In this document: positions 1-8,912 of the stretch, in pieces
Layout: the number at the start of each line of letters is the position of its first letter
Position numbering within the stretch: the first letter of the stretch is position 1
Assembly: GCA_900770395.1 (NCBI GenBank)
Contig: CAAGKM010000030.1
Span: forward strand, 124,001-188,000
Direction: 5' to 3'
Length of the DNA: 64,000 bases
Source: an uncultured Prevotella sp.
GTDB lineage: Bacteria; Bacteroidota; Bacteroidia; Bacteroidales; Bacteroidaceae
Program-made: the position numbers and the translations under genes
The notes under the pieces: model-generated
What the model saw: only the letters and a program-made list of their open reading frames with translations
What the model was told of the DNA's origin: nothing
The model's database searches: none

Positions 1-101
1 AGATGGAAGCCATACGTTATGAGATAGACAAACTGGAGCTTATTGTTGAGGATAACCTCTGGACGCTGCCCAAATACCGTGAGCTGCTGTTTATCAGATA
101 A
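1..101 (+). CDS. Glutamine synthetase type III, C-terminal end (partial)
   Basis: The window opens inside a gene; the reading frame from base 3 gives 32 residues and a TAA stop at 99-101. The tail (KLELIVEDNLW followed by LPKYRELLFIR) resembles the C-terminus of the large type III glutamine synthetases of Bacteroidota, which make glutamine from glutamate, ammonia and ATP. Only the tail is present, so the call rests on recognition of this short end and no active-site residue can be checked. It is followed directly by a strong hairpin terminator. Confidence 0.6.
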   Translation, partial: MEAIRYEIDKLELIVEDNLWTLPKYRELLFIR

Positions 102-137
102 AAAGCATAAACGCATAACGCATTTAGTAAAAAGATT

Positions 138-189
138 ACTGCCTTAAGGTTCTTTTTAAAAAAGTTCTTTAAGGCAGTATTTTTTTTTA
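138..189. terminator. Bidirectional intrinsic terminator
   Basis: A 10-bp perfect stem (actgccttaa at 138-147 pairing with ttaaggcagt at 169-178) is followed by nine T residues. It lies between the glutamine synthetase end on + and the phosphatase end on -, so it probably stops both transcripts. Confidence 0.85.
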
Positions 190-672
190 CTTTATATCCT
201 CCAGCAATCCCTCGCAGGCATCCTCAATAAGCTCGAGTGCAAACTCGAAGTCGGAGGTGCCGCCGTAGTAAGGGTCGGGGATAACGGTCTGTCCGGGATG
301 GTGGCGCAGGTAGTCGGCAAGCATTACAATCTTGTTGTGCTCCTCGTCGCTGTGCGCCATGCTGCTCACGCCACGGTAGTTGCCGCTGTCCATTACAATC
401 AGTAGGTCAAAATGCTGGAAATCACTGCGTGAGAACTGGCGTGCATGGTGGTCAAATTTATATCCGTGGCGTGCTCCGCAAGCCCTCATACGGCTATCTG
501 GCAACTGTCCTATATGCCAGTCGCCCATGCCTGCTGAGTCAATCTCAAACTCATTGTCTATTCCTGCGTCCTTCACTAATTTGTGCATCACACCGTCGGC
601 GGCTGGGGAACGGCAGATATTTCCAAGACATATAAACAGCAGGCGGCGTGGTTTTTTGCTTTCTTTCTCCAT
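187..672 (-). CDS. Low molecular weight protein-tyrosine phosphatase
   Basis: A cytoplasmic phosphatase of 161 residues, the usual family length. The P-loop CLGNICRS begins at residue 15: Cys15 is the expected nucleophile and Arg21 binds phosphate. The general-acid motif DPYYG is at 133-137, with Asp133 as acid. Family members hydrolyse phosphotyrosine, and in bacteria often act on polysaccharide-export kinases or stress proteins; no such partner is visible nearby. It ends convergently with the gene to its left, and polA lies upstream on the same strand with a 99-base gap. The substrate is unknown. Confidence 0.93.
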   Translation of the reverse strand: MEKESKKPRRLLFICLGNICRSPAADGVMHKLVKDAGIDNEFEIDSAGMGDWHIGQLPDSRMRACGARHGYKFDHHARQFSRSDFQHFDLLIVMDSGNYRGVSSMAHSDEEHNKIVMLADYLRHHPGQTVIPDPYYGGTSDFEFALELIEDACEGLLEDIK

Positions 673-771
673 TATAATCTTATGTATGTTTTTATATTTG
701 ACAGCTTAATTACTAAAATGTCCGTATTTTCACTATTGTTCCTAACTCAACACTTAACACTCAACACTATT

Positions 772-3537
772 TTAGTGTGCCTCCAGCCAGTTTGCGCCCC
801 ATCCGCAGTCGGCAAGCAGCGGCACCTTCAGTTCAAGTACGTTGCTCATTTCCTCAATCACTATGCGCTGCATGGTTTCTTCTTCACCCGGCACTACGCT
901 GAAGTTGAGTTCGTCGTGTACCTGTAGAATAAGTTTTGATTTCACATTCTCTGCTTTCATGCGGTTGAAGACTCTCACCATCGCCACCTTTATTATGTCG
1001 GCGGCAGTGCCCTGTATCGGGGCGTTGATGGCGTTGCGCTCGGCAAAGCCGCGCACGGTGGCGTTGGCACTGTTGATGTCGGGCAAGTAGCGGCGGCGGC
1101 CGAAGATTGTCTCCACATAGCCTTTTTCACGTGCTTTCTCCTTGGCTCTTTCCATATATTCCTTTACCTTGGGGAAGGTCTCAAAATAGCCCTCAATGAG
1201 CTGGCGTGCCTCGTCGCGGCTTATGTCGAGGCGCTCGGCGAGTCCGAACACGGTTATGCCGTAGATGATGCCGAAGTTGGCGCGCTTGGCTTTTGTGCGC
1301 TCGTCGCGGTCAACTGCCTCAATGTCTTTCTTATATATCTTTGCTGCGGTGGCGGCGTGTATGTCCTGCTCGCCGCGGAAAGCCTCTATCATGTTTTCGT
1401 CGCCGCTGAGATGCGCCATCACGCGCAGCTCTATCTGACTGTAGTCTGCCGAAAAGAATTTACACCCCGGCTCGGGTATGAATGCTTTGCGTATCTCCTT
1501 GCCGTCCTCGCCGCGCACGGGGATGTTTTGCAGGTTGGGGTCGCTCGACGACAGACGGCCAGTTGCGGTGATGGCTTGGTTGAATGATGTGTGAATGTGT
1601 CCTGTGTGTGGGTTTATCAGCTTCGGCAGAGCATCTATGTATGTGCCGAGAAGTTTCTTTAAACCTCTGTGCTCCAGTATGTCGTCCACAATCTCGTGCT
1701 TGCCGCGCAGAGCTTGAAGCACTTCCTCGCTTGTGATGTATTGTCCTGTCTTGGTCTTCTTTGGCTTCTCTATTATCTTGAGTTTGCCGAATAGGATTTC
1801 TCCCACCTGCTTTGGCGACGCTATGTTGAAGTCCTCGCCTGCAAGCTGGTGTATGCGCTGCTCAAGCTCTTTCATCCGTGAGGTAAGAACTTCTGACGTT
1901 TCTTTCAATGACTCAGTGTCTATGCGCACACCGTTCATCTCCATTTCCGCCAGTACGTATATCAGTGGCATCTCTATGTCGTAGAACAGTTTCTCCAGTC
2001 CTGCCTCCTTCAGTTTTGGCTCCAGCACATTTTTCAGCTTCAGGGTGATGTCGGCATCTTCGGCGGCGTATTCGTAGACTTGGGTGGGGGAGAGGTCGCG
2101 CATTGATTTCTGGTTCTTGCCCTTCGGGCCAATCAGCTCGTCGATGTGTATGGTGGTGTAGTTGAGCAGGGTCTCCGCCATGTAGTCCATGTTGTGGCGC
2201 AGTTCGGGCTGAATGAGGTAGTGGGCAATCATGGTGTCCCATAGCTTGCCTTTCAGAGTGACCCCATAGTTGCGGAGCACCTCAAGGTCGTACTTTATAT
2301 TTTGTCCCACCTTCATTATTTTCTCATCCTCGTAGAGCGGTTTGAATATATTTACGATTTTTTGCGCTTTTTCACGTTCTGCTGGAATTGGCACATAAAA
2401 TGCCTCATTTTCCTTAATTGCGAAGCTCAAACCCACCAATTCGGCATCGATTGTGTTGGTACTGGTGGTTTCCGTGTCTAGAACGAGAATTTTTTCTGTG
2501 TAAAAATAATCGAAAATTTTGCGCATATCCTCTTCTTTATCAATAAGTTGATAGTCGTGAGGAATCGATTTTAGGCTAAAATCCTGCGATTTTTTTGAAT
2601 CACCTGTCCCTTCGGTCGCAAATTCGGCAAATAAATCAAGCTGAAAATCTGTATTTTTTTTATTTTCTTGAGGTTTTTTAAAGAATTTGTTAATAAGTGT
2701 CTTAAACTCTAATTCCTCAAAGATTTTGCGTAATTCCTGCTCGTCGGGCTGCTCGCTTTTCAATTCGTCGGTCTTGAGCTCTATCGGCACGTCGGTTTTT
2801 ATGGTTGCAAGAAATTTCGAGAAACGAATCTGCTCCATATTTTCCTCCACCTTCTTTTTCATTGCTCCTTTCAGCTTGTCGGTGTTTTCAAGTAATGACT
2901 CAATGCTGCCAAACTCGGTGATGAGTTTCACTGCGGTCTTCTCGCCGACACCGGGACAACCGGGAATGTTGTCGGAGGCATCGCCCATAAGTCCCAGCAG
3001 GTCGATAACCTGTAGGGTGGAGGAGATGCCGTATTTGGCTTTCACCTCTTCGGGACCCATCACCTCATAACCGCCGCCGTGGCGTGGACGGTACATCCGC
3101 ACATTCTCCCTCACCAGCTGACCGTAGTCTTTGTCGGGAGTGAGCATGTAGGTGTCTATCCCCATGTCGCCAGCCTTGGTGGCAAGTGTTCCAATCACAT
3201 CATCTGCCTCAAATCCGGGCACTTCGAGAATTGGGATGCGCATGGCGCGCAACACCTCTTTTATTATAGGTACCGCTTTTTTTATGTCCTCGGGACAAGC
3301 CTCGCGCTGAGCTTTGTATTGTTCGTATGCCTCGTGGCGGAACGTTGGTCCAGAGGGATCGAATGCCACTCCAATGTGTGTAGGTTTTTCTTTCTCAAGC
3401 ACTTCGTGCAGGGTGTTTACAAAACCAAGAATTGCCGATGTGTTAAGTCCCTTGGAGTTTATGCGTGGTGACTTGATAAAGGCATAGTATGCCCTGTAGA
3501 TAAGCGCGTATGCGTCTAAAAGAAATAGCTTTTCCAT
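772..3537 (-). CDS. polA: DNA polymerase I
   Basis: A 921-residue full-length Pol I that fills repair gaps and removes RNA primers. The order is: 5' nuclease domain (about 1-290, with GFEADDVIGT and the GVGEKTA helix-hairpin-helix), a lysine-rich linker, a 3'-5' exonuclease domain (about 330-510), and the polymerase domain (about 540-921). Polymerase motifs A (DYSQIELR), B (RANFGIIYG) and C (VHDE) are intact. The exonuclease keeps DTET, NIKYD and the YAAED motif, so proofreading is probably active. A -7-like box at 3557-3565 lies just upstream, divergent from the prenyl synthase promoter. Confidence 0.98.
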   Translation of the reverse strand: MEKLFLLDAYALIYRAYYAFIKSPRINSKGLNTSAILGFVNTLHEVLEKEKPTHIGVAFDPSGPTFRHEAYEQYKAQREACPEDIKKAVPIIKEVLRAMRIPILEVPGFEADDVIGTLATKAGDMGIDTYMLTPDKDYGQLVRENVRMYRPRHGGGYEVMGPEEVKAKYGISSTLQVIDLLGLMGDASDNIPGCPGVGEKTAVKLITEFGSIESLLENTDKLKGAMKKKVEENMEQIRFSKFLATIKTDVPIELKTDELKSEQPDEQELRKIFEELEFKTLINKFFKKPQENKKNTDFQLDLFAEFATEGTGDSKKSQDFSLKSIPHDYQLIDKEEDMRKIFDYFYTEKILVLDTETTSTNTIDAELVGLSFAIKENEAFYVPIPAEREKAQKIVNIFKPLYEDEKIMKVGQNIKYDLEVLRNYGVTLKGKLWDTMIAHYLIQPELRHNMDYMAETLLNYTTIHIDELIGPKGKNQKSMRDLSPTQVYEYAAEDADITLKLKNVLEPKLKEAGLEKLFYDIEMPLIYVLAEMEMNGVRIDTESLKETSEVLTSRMKELEQRIHQLAGEDFNIASPKQVGEILFGKLKIIEKPKKTKTGQYITSEEVLQALRGKHEIVDDILEHRGLKKLLGTYIDALPKLINPHTGHIHTSFNQAITATGRLSSSDPNLQNIPVRGEDGKEIRKAFIPEPGCKFFSADYSQIELRVMAHLSGDENMIEAFRGEQDIHAATAAKIYKKDIEAVDRDERTKAKRANFGIIYGITVFGLAERLDISRDEARQLIEGYFETFPKVKEYMERAKEKAREKGYVETIFGRRRYLPDINSANATVRGFAERNAINAPIQGTAADIIKVAMVRVFNRMKAENVKSKLILQVHDELNFSVVPGEEETMQRIVIEEMSNVLELKVPLLADCGWGANWLEAH

Positions 3538-3598
3538 TATATTATGTTTTTTGAGTGTAAAATTACAAAAAAAATTTTCATTATCGCAATTTTTTCAC

Positions 3599-3607
3599 TA
3601 ATTTTGC
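3599..3607 (+). promoter_or_regulatory. -7 promoter box of the polyprenyl synthase gene
   Basis: TAATTTTGC matches the Bacteroidota -7 consensus TAnnTTTG. It ends only 9 bases before the ATG at 3617, which leaves almost no untranslated leader if transcription starts at the usual distance. Confidence 0.6.
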
Positions 3608-3616
3608 ATCAAAATT

Positions 3617-4600
3617 ATGGAAATGGATTATATCTCGCTTATAAAACGACCCATAACGGATGAGTTGGATGACTTTAACAAGCTGTTTGATGAGGCGTTG
3701 TCGCATACTGACGGTATGCTGGCGCAGGCACTCGACCATATTCGCCGGCGTACAGGCAAGCGTATGCGTCCAATTCTCATTCTTCTTATGGCTCGCAATC
3801 ATGGAATGGTAAACTCAGCCACGCAGAATGCTGCTGTGGGACTGGAGCTGCTGCACACGGCAAGTCTTGTTCACGATGATGTGGTGGATGAGAGTGAGGA
3901 GCGTCGCGGACAGGCTTCGGTAAACGCCACATATAATAATAAGGTGGCGGTGCTTGTAGGCGATTATCTGCTGTCCACAGCATTGCTCCATGTGTCGTTT
4001 ACAAACAATCAGACAATCGTACAATATCTTGCCGAACTGGGACGGACTCTGGCAAGCGGAGAGATTCTGCAGCTTTCGAATATCTCTAACCGTGAGATTT
4101 CAGAAGAGGTTTATTATGAGGTGATTAAGCAAAAAACCGCCGCTCTTTTTGAGGCTTGCTGTGCCATCGGTGCGCTATCATCGGGGGCTGATGAAGAGCA
4201 GATAGAGAAGGCTAAAAAATTCGGACAGAATCTTGGCGTGATGTTCCAGATAAGGGATGATATTTTCGACTATTATCCGTCAACAGAAATTGGAAAGCCA
4301 ACAGGCAACGACATGGCTGAGGGCAAGCTCACCCTGCCTGTTATCTATGCTCTGAAGCACGGCGGCGATGAAAGTATGTACGAGCTTGCTCGAAAGGTGA
4401 AGGCAGGAGATGTTAGCGCTGACGAGATTGCCAGACTTGTGGACTATGCCAAGCAGGGTGGGGGAATAGAGTATGCCGAGCAGTGCATGGAAAATTTCCG
4501 CCGTGACTGTATGGATTATATCAATGAGGCTTGCACCGATCCTGAAATAAAAGCCGCCCTCACGGGATATGTGGATTATGTTATACAGAGGAAATTGTAA
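3617..4600 (+). CDS. Trans-polyprenyl diphosphate synthase (IspA/IspB family)
   Basis: 327 residues. It condenses isopentenyl diphosphate onto an allylic diphosphate to make a long isoprenoid chain, probably the menaquinone side chain; the chain length cannot be read with certainty. The first Asp-rich motif DDVVD is at 87-91, the second, DDIFD, at 214-218, and the isopentenyl-binding GKRMRP is at 47-52, all expected for the family. It is divergent from polA and convergent with deoC, so probably monocistronic. The start could be residue 1 or residue 3 (both Met); the promoter lies so close that the second would give a slightly longer leader. Confidence 0.92.
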   Translation: MEMDYISLIKRPITDELDDFNKLFDEALSHTDGMLAQALDHIRRRTGKRMRPILILLMARNHGMVNSATQNAAVGLELLHTASLVHDDVVDESEERRGQASVNATYNNKVAVLVGDYLLSTALLHVSFTNNQTIVQYLAELGRTLASGEILQLSNISNREISEEVYYEVIKQKTAALFEACCAIGALSSGADEEQIEKAKKFGQNLGVMFQIRDDIFDYYPSTEIGKPTGNDMAEGKLTLPVIYALKHGGDESMYELARKVKAGDVSADEIARLVDYAKQGGGIEYAEQCMENFRRDCMDYINEACTDPEIKAALTGYVDYVIQRKL

Positions 4601-4617
4601 ATGAAGAGTGAAGAATC

Positions 4618-4699
4618 AAAATGAAGAATGAAGAATATTTGAGGGAAATACCAAGCATAAAATCAGGCTTGCCTAAAAATATTCTTCATTCTTCATTTT
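4618..4699. terminator. Long inverted repeat between convergent genes
   Basis: A perfect 23-bp inverted repeat (arms 4618-4640 and 4677-4699, containing gaagaatgaagaa and its complement) flanks a 36-base loop. The right arm touches the deoC stop codon. It probably ends both the prenyl synthase and deoC transcripts; the arms are built from a short ATGAAGA repeat. Confidence 0.65.
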
Positions 4700-5592
4700 T
4701 AAAAGAACTTCGTCTCCTCTCCAGTTACTTCGCTCAGCAGCAGGTTTGCCAAACGGCTTGTGCCAAGTCGCAGCCACTGGTTGGTGAGCCATTTTTCGCC
4801 CAGAACCTCTTTTACGATGGTGTAGTAGATAATTGCATCCATCACTGTGTTAAGGCCGCCAGCGGGCTTAAAACCTATCTGTATGCCCGTTTCCTCGTAG
4901 TATTCCTTGATAGCCTGACACATCACGTAGGCTGCCTCTGGCGTTGCGGCAGGACTTTCCTTGCCTGTCGAGGTCTTGATGTAGTCGGCTCCGGCATACA
5001 TTGCTAATAGTGATGCTTTCTTTATGTTCTCGGCGGTCTTGAGGCATCCTGTCTCCAGAATCACCTTCATTTTCTTGTCGCCGCACACCTGTTTCAGCTC
5101 GCTTATCTCGTCGCATACCGCCTCGTAGTCGCCGCTAAGGAACTTGCCCACCGACATCACGATATCAATCTCTGTGGCGCCGTCTTTTATAGCCAGTGCA
5201 GTCTCGGCAACCTTCACCTCTAAAAGTGCCTGAGACGACGGGAAACTGCCCGAAACGCAGGCTATTTCAACGCCTTCCACTTCCAGTGTGTCTTTCACCA
5301 CCTCGGCAAAGCATGGATAAACGCATATTGTTGCCACATGGGGCAGGTCAGGGTAGGCGTTTTCAAACTGGTTCACACGCTCAGTGAATGCCATCACGCT
5401 CACGTCGCTGTCAGTGGTCTTCAGCGTGGTAAGCTCCACGCTTCCCATAAGGAACTTTTTCACCTCCGGGGTGTCGTTTTCCAATACTCTTTCAGCAATG
5501 ATTTTCTTTACTGCCTCGCGCACTTTCGCGTCGTCGAGCTTTGTGTTGTACTTGCTTAAAGCCTCTTCGTACTTGCTTCTGTTTTCTTTCAT
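4699..5592 (-). CDS. deoC: Deoxyribose-phosphate aldolase
   Basis: 297 residues. Cytoplasmic; splits 2-deoxyribose 5-phosphate into glyceraldehyde 3-phosphate and acetaldehyde in deoxynucleoside catabolism. The Schiff-base lysine is Lys206 in YIKTSTGK, and FKPAGGL near 264 supplies the second conserved lysine. The protein is longer than the roughly 220-residue E. coli-class enzymes' core because of an N-terminal extension of about 60 residues. It is the last gene of a dtd-mazG-deoC operon, starting 5 bases after the mazG stop. The stop overlaps a terminator arm. Confidence 0.95.
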   Translation of the reverse strand: MKENRSKYEEALSKYNTKLDDAKVREAVKKIIAERVLENDTPEVKKFLMGSVELTTLKTTDSDVSVMAFTERVNQFENAYPDLPHVATICVYPCFAEVVKDTLEVEGVEIACVSGSFPSSQALLEVKVAETALAIKDGATEIDIVMSVGKFLSGDYEAVCDEISELKQVCGDKKMKVILETGCLKTAENIKKASLLAMYAGADYIKTSTGKESPAATPEAAYVMCQAIKEYYEETGIQIGFKPAGGLNTVMDAIIYYTIVKEVLGEKWLTNQWLRLGTSRLANLLLSEVTGEETKFF

Positions 5593-5597
5593 ATCGT

Positions 5598-5930
5598 TTA
5601 TTTTTTTAGTTTCTCGTTTGAAATATGTCTCGTTTTGTCTCTTGATGTCTTTTTCTCAATGTTCTTTTTCAGCGCTTCTGTGAGGTCAACGCCGGTCTGG
5701 TTGGCAAGGCACATCAGCACCCATAACACGTCTGCCAACTCATCGCCAAGGTCTGTTTTTTCGCCTTCTTTAAAGCTCTGGTCGCCGTATTTCCGCGAGA
5801 TTATTCTTGCCACTTCTCCCACTTCTTCAGTAAGAATTGCCATGTTTGTAAGTTCCGAAAAATAGCGCACGCCGTAGGTCTTTATCCACTCGTCCACCAT
5901 TTTTTGAGCCTCGCGTATTGTTATCTCCAT
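5598..5930 (-). CDS. MazG-like nucleotide pyrophosphohydrolase
   Basis: 110 residues, all-alpha NTP pyrophosphatase of the MazG/RS21-C6 superfamily, which hydrolyses (d)NTPs to monophosphates and pyrophosphate, often to clean the nucleotide pool. The metal-binding pattern is visible: EEVGEVAR (EExxE-type) in the first half and DELADVLW (ExxD-type) in the second. It lies 4 bases after dtd and 5 bases before deoC, so translation is probably coupled. The exact nucleotide substrate is not predictable. Confidence 0.9.
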   Translation of the reverse strand: MEITIREAQKMVDEWIKTYGVRYFSELTNMAILTEEVGEVARIISRKYGDQSFKEGEKTDLGDELADVLWVLMCLANQTGVDLTEALKKNIEKKTSRDKTRHISNEKLKK

Positions 5931-5934
5931 AATA

Positions 5935-6387
5935 TTATTCCTTGTTTTTAGTGTCCATACATATTGTTACGGGTCCGTCGTTCAGCAGTTCAACTTTCAT
6001 GTCTGCTCCAAACTCTCCTGTGCCTACAGGCTTGCCCAAAGCCTCGCTAAGACACTTGCAGAACTCGTTGTAGAGTGGGATAGAGATGTCATGTTTAGCT
6101 GCTCTGAGCCACGATGGGCGATTACCTTTCTTATATGACGCAAACAGGGTGAACTGGCTGATGACGAGAATCTCGCCGCCAACATCCATAATCGACTTGT
6201 TCATCACTCCGTTTTCGTCATCAAACACCCGCAGTCCAATCACTTTTTTCACCAGCCATTCCACATCTTCTTGGGTGTCTTCCTCGCATATACCAAGTAG
6301 TATGAGGTACCCCTTTTGAATGGCTGATTTCACAGCGCCGTCGATTGTCACCGATGCGTGACTCACTCTTTGTATTACTATTCTCAT
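5935..6387 (-). CDS. dtd: D-aminoacyl-tRNA deacylase
   Basis: 150 residues, the typical length. It removes D-amino acids (and glycine mis-charged on tRNA-Ala) from tRNA, a translation quality-control step. The start MRIVIQRVSHASVTIDG, the SQFTLFA motif near residues 78-84 and the C-terminal GPVTICMD motif are diagnostic. It is the first gene of the dtd-mazG-deoC operon; a -7 box on the minus strand lies at 6453-6461. Confidence 0.96.
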   Translation of the reverse strand: MRIVIQRVSHASVTIDGAVKSAIQKGYLILLGICEEDTQEDVEWLVKKVIGLRVFDDENGVMNKSIMDVGGEILVISQFTLFASYKKGNRPSWLRAAKHDISIPLYNEFCKCLSEALGKPVGTGEFGADMKVELLNDGPVTICMDTKNKE

Positions 6388-6452
6388 TATTTATGTTTTA
6401 GATTTGTTTGCCGCAGTGCAGCTTGTTTTTCTGCAAAATGGCTTATTATTTT

Positions 6453-6461
6453 GCAAAATTA
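6453..6461 (-). promoter_or_regulatory. -7 box of the dtd-mazG-deoC operon
   Basis: Read on the minus strand the bases give TAATTTTGC, the Bacteroidota -7 element, 66 bases before the dtd start. Confidence 0.55.
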
Positions 6462-6490
6462 CAAAGAAAAATCCAAACCGCAAAGCGTTT

Positions 6491-8320
6491 TTACTGATTG
6501 TTTTTGAAATATTCGTGAACAATCTGTGCTTTTGCTGCGCCTACGGCTTCTGTAAGCTGCTGAAGCTCTGCCTCCCGTATCTGTTTAACGCTCTTAAATG
6601 CCTTTAAAAGTGCCTCTTTAGTCTTCGGACCAATGCCTTTTATGTCGTCCAGCTCCGAGTGCAGGGCGTGCTTTGAGCGCTTGTCTCTGTGGAATGTTAT
6701 AGCAAAGCGGTGTACTTCGTCCTGTATGTGCGTGAGCAGCTTGAACAGCTCGCTGTCGGTCTTCATTCCTATCACCATTGGCGGAAATCCGTAGAGCAGT
6801 TCGTTGGTGCGGTGGCGGTCGTCCTTGGCAAGTCCTGCTATTGGGATATTCAGGTGCAGCTCGTCCTCAATCACCTCTCTTATCATTTCCATCTGTCCCT
6901 TTCCACCATCGGCGATTACGAGGTCGGGCAGGGGCTGCTGCTCCTCCGTAAGCCTTGTATATCTGCGTCTCACAACCTCTTTCATCGAGGCATAATCGTC
7001 GGGACCAGTCACCGTTTTTATGTTGTATTTGCGGTAGTCCTTCTTGCTTGGCTTCATCTTCTTAAACACCACGCATGCCGCCACGGCATCGGTTCCGCTG
7101 ATGTTTGAGTTGTCGAAACATTCTATCTGATACGGCATTTTAGGCAGTTTCAGGGCATCTTGAATCTCCTTCATCAGTCTCACTGACTTCTGTTCGGGAT
7201 TTAGCTTCTCTGTCTGTTTCAGACGGTCAAACTTATACTGTTTGCAGTTCATCACCGACAGGTCGAGAAGTGTCTTTTTATCGCCTCTTTGCGGCACTGT
7301 GATGGTCACTCCCTCAAGGTCTATGTCCAGCTCCATGGGCAGGATTATCTCTCGTGAGTTGCTTTTAAACCGTTCACGCATCTCTATCACGCCCAACTGC
7401 AGCAGTTCTTCGTCGCTTTCTTCCAGCCGCTTTTTATATTCAAAGGTAAATGACTGATTTATGCTGCCGTTGCTCACGTGGATATAGTTGATGTAGGCTA
7501 TCTTTTCATCGCTGGTTATCGACAGCACGTCAACGTTGTTTATGGTGTGGCTCACCACCTCGCTCTTCGACGTAAACTGCTCTATCAGAAAAAATCTGCG
7601 CTTCATCTCCTCGGCTTCCTCAAAGCGCAGCTCGTCTGCCAGTCGCATCATTTCTGCCTTTATTTCCAGTAAAATCTGCCGTGTGTTGCCTTTCAGAATC
7701 TCTCTTGCCTGAGCTATGTTGTGCTGATATTCCTCCATGCTCTGCTTTCCCACGCACGGCGCACCGCAGTTTTTTATGTGGTATTCTAAGCAAACACTGT
7801 GCTTTTTATGCTCTAAGGAGTCCTTTGTTATGGGAAACTGGCAAGTTCTGGGGTGATACAGCTTCTTTATAAGGTCGAGCACGGCGTACATGCTGCCTAA
7901 GTGCGAGTAAGGTCCGAAATACGTGCCCCATTTTTTATTTATTATCCTTGTCTTGAAGATGCGTGGAAACATTTCATTTGTCACGCAGATGCTCGGATAT
8001 GTCTTTCCGTCCTTTAAAAGTACGTTGTAGCGTGGATTGTATTTCTTTATCAGACTGTTTTCCAGCAAAAGCGCGTCCTCCTCGGTGTTTACCACCGTGT
8101 AGGATATGTCCCAGATCTTGCTCACCAGCACTTTTGTCTTAAAACGGTCCACTTCGCTGTGAAAATAAGAAGAAACACGGTTTTTCAGGTTCTTAGCCTT
8201 TCCTACATATATTATAGTATGGTTTTCATCATAGTATTGGTAGCTGCCCGGTTTCTCGGGCAGCCTACTTACTATTTCCTTCAGATATTTCAGTCTTTTC
8301 TCGTTTTCTTCCTTGGTCAT
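6491..8320 (-). CDS. uvrC: UvrABC system protein C (excinuclease subunit C)
   Basis: 609 residues from the ATG at 8320; an in-frame GTG four codons earlier would overlap the apt stop and is less likely. UvrC makes both incisions in nucleotide excision repair. Visible parts: GIY-YIG nuclease (about 10-95, KPGSYQYYDE and IIYVGKAKNLKNR), UVR motif (about 205-240, UvrB contact), RNase H-like endonuclease (ECFDNSNISGTD and DLVIADGGKGQ), and C-terminal helix-hairpin-helix (DDIKGIGPKTKEALL). It follows apt by 11 bases, so the two are probably co-transcribed. Confidence 0.97.
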   Translation of the reverse strand: MTKEENEKRLKYLKEIVSRLPEKPGSYQYYDENHTIIYVGKAKNLKNRVSSYFHSEVDRFKTKVLVSKIWDISYTVVNTEEDALLLENSLIKKYNPRYNVLLKDGKTYPSICVTNEMFPRIFKTRIINKKWGTYFGPYSHLGSMYAVLDLIKKLYHPRTCQFPITKDSLEHKKHSVCLEYHIKNCGAPCVGKQSMEEYQHNIAQAREILKGNTRQILLEIKAEMMRLADELRFEEAEEMKRRFFLIEQFTSKSEVVSHTINNVDVLSITSDEKIAYINYIHVSNGSINQSFTFEYKKRLEESDEELLQLGVIEMRERFKSNSREIILPMELDIDLEGVTITVPQRGDKKTLLDLSVMNCKQYKFDRLKQTEKLNPEQKSVRLMKEIQDALKLPKMPYQIECFDNSNISGTDAVAACVVFKKMKPSKKDYRKYNIKTVTGPDDYASMKEVVRRRYTRLTEEQQPLPDLVIADGGKGQMEMIREVIEDELHLNIPIAGLAKDDRHRTNELLYGFPPMVIGMKTDSELFKLLTHIQDEVHRFAITFHRDKRSKHALHSELDDIKGIGPKTKEALLKAFKSVKQIREAELQQLTEAVGAAKAQIVHEYFKNNQ

Positions 8321-8331
8321 GGCACTCAACA

Positions 8332-8862
8332 CTAAACACTGATAAGCGTTGTCATTTCTGTTATTCCTTCAAAAAGGTCTCTGCCGTGAAGTCCCTCATC
8401 GGTGATTTCTATAATGAAGTTAACGTATGTCTTCTTAGGCTTGAATTTGTTCACGAGGTTCAGTGCAGCTTTCATTGTTCCACCTGTTGCCAGCAAATCG
8501 TCGTGCAGAAGCACCACGTCGTTTTCGTTTATTGCGTCGGTGTGAATTTCAATCGTATCGGTGCCGTATTCTTTGCCGTAGCTTTCCTTAATTGTTTCGG
8601 CAGGTAATTTCCCGGGCTTACGGCAGAGCACTACACCAGCGTTCAATTTTAGCGCAAGCGCAGATGCCAACAGAAATCCGCGGCTCTCTATACCTACGAT
8701 TTTTGTTATGCCTTTGTCCTTGTACATCTCGTACAATTCGTCTACCATTATCTGCAGACATTCGGCGTTTTTGAATAGTGTTGTCACGTCGCGAAAGTTA
8801 ATTCCCGGCTGTGGAAAGTCAGGTATGCAACGCAAATTGTCAATCAATGTTTTGTTGTTCAT
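8332..8862 (-). CDS. apt: Adenine phosphoribosyltransferase
   Basis: 176 residues from the ATG at 8862; an in-frame TTG two codons upstream is a weaker start. It salvages adenine and PRPP to AMP in the cytoplasm. The PRPP-binding motif VVLLHDDLLATGGT is intact, as are the early PGINFRDVTTLF and the ESRGFLLA segment. It sits between mnmG and uvrC on the same strand, with the parS site in its upstream region. An exported adenine deaminase at 29485 would compete for the same base outside the cytoplasm. Confidence 0.96.
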   Translation of the reverse strand: MNNKTLIDNLRCIPDFPQPGINFRDVTTLFKNAECLQIMVDELYEMYKDKGITKIVGIESRGFLLASALALKLNAGVVLCRKPGKLPAETIKESYGKEYGTDTIEIHTDAINENDVVLLHDDLLATGGTMKAALNLVNKFKPKKTYVNFIIEITDEGLHGRDLFEGITEMTTLISV

Positions 8863-8896
8863 AATCAATTATTTATCTATTAAAGTTTCACTTCTT

Positions 8897-8912
8897 TGTT
8901 TCACGTGAAACA
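8897..8912. promoter_or_regulatory. parS centromere-like site (ParB binding)
   Basis: TGTTTCACGTGAAACA is a perfect 16-bp palindrome identical to the widely conserved chromosomal parS consensus. It is intergenic, between apt and mnmG. Chromosomal parS sites cluster around oriC, and mnmG (gidA) is a classical origin-proximal gene, so the site is in a believable place. No parA or parB lies in the window. A related half-site (TGTTTCACG) follows at 8928-8936. Confidence 0.88.
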
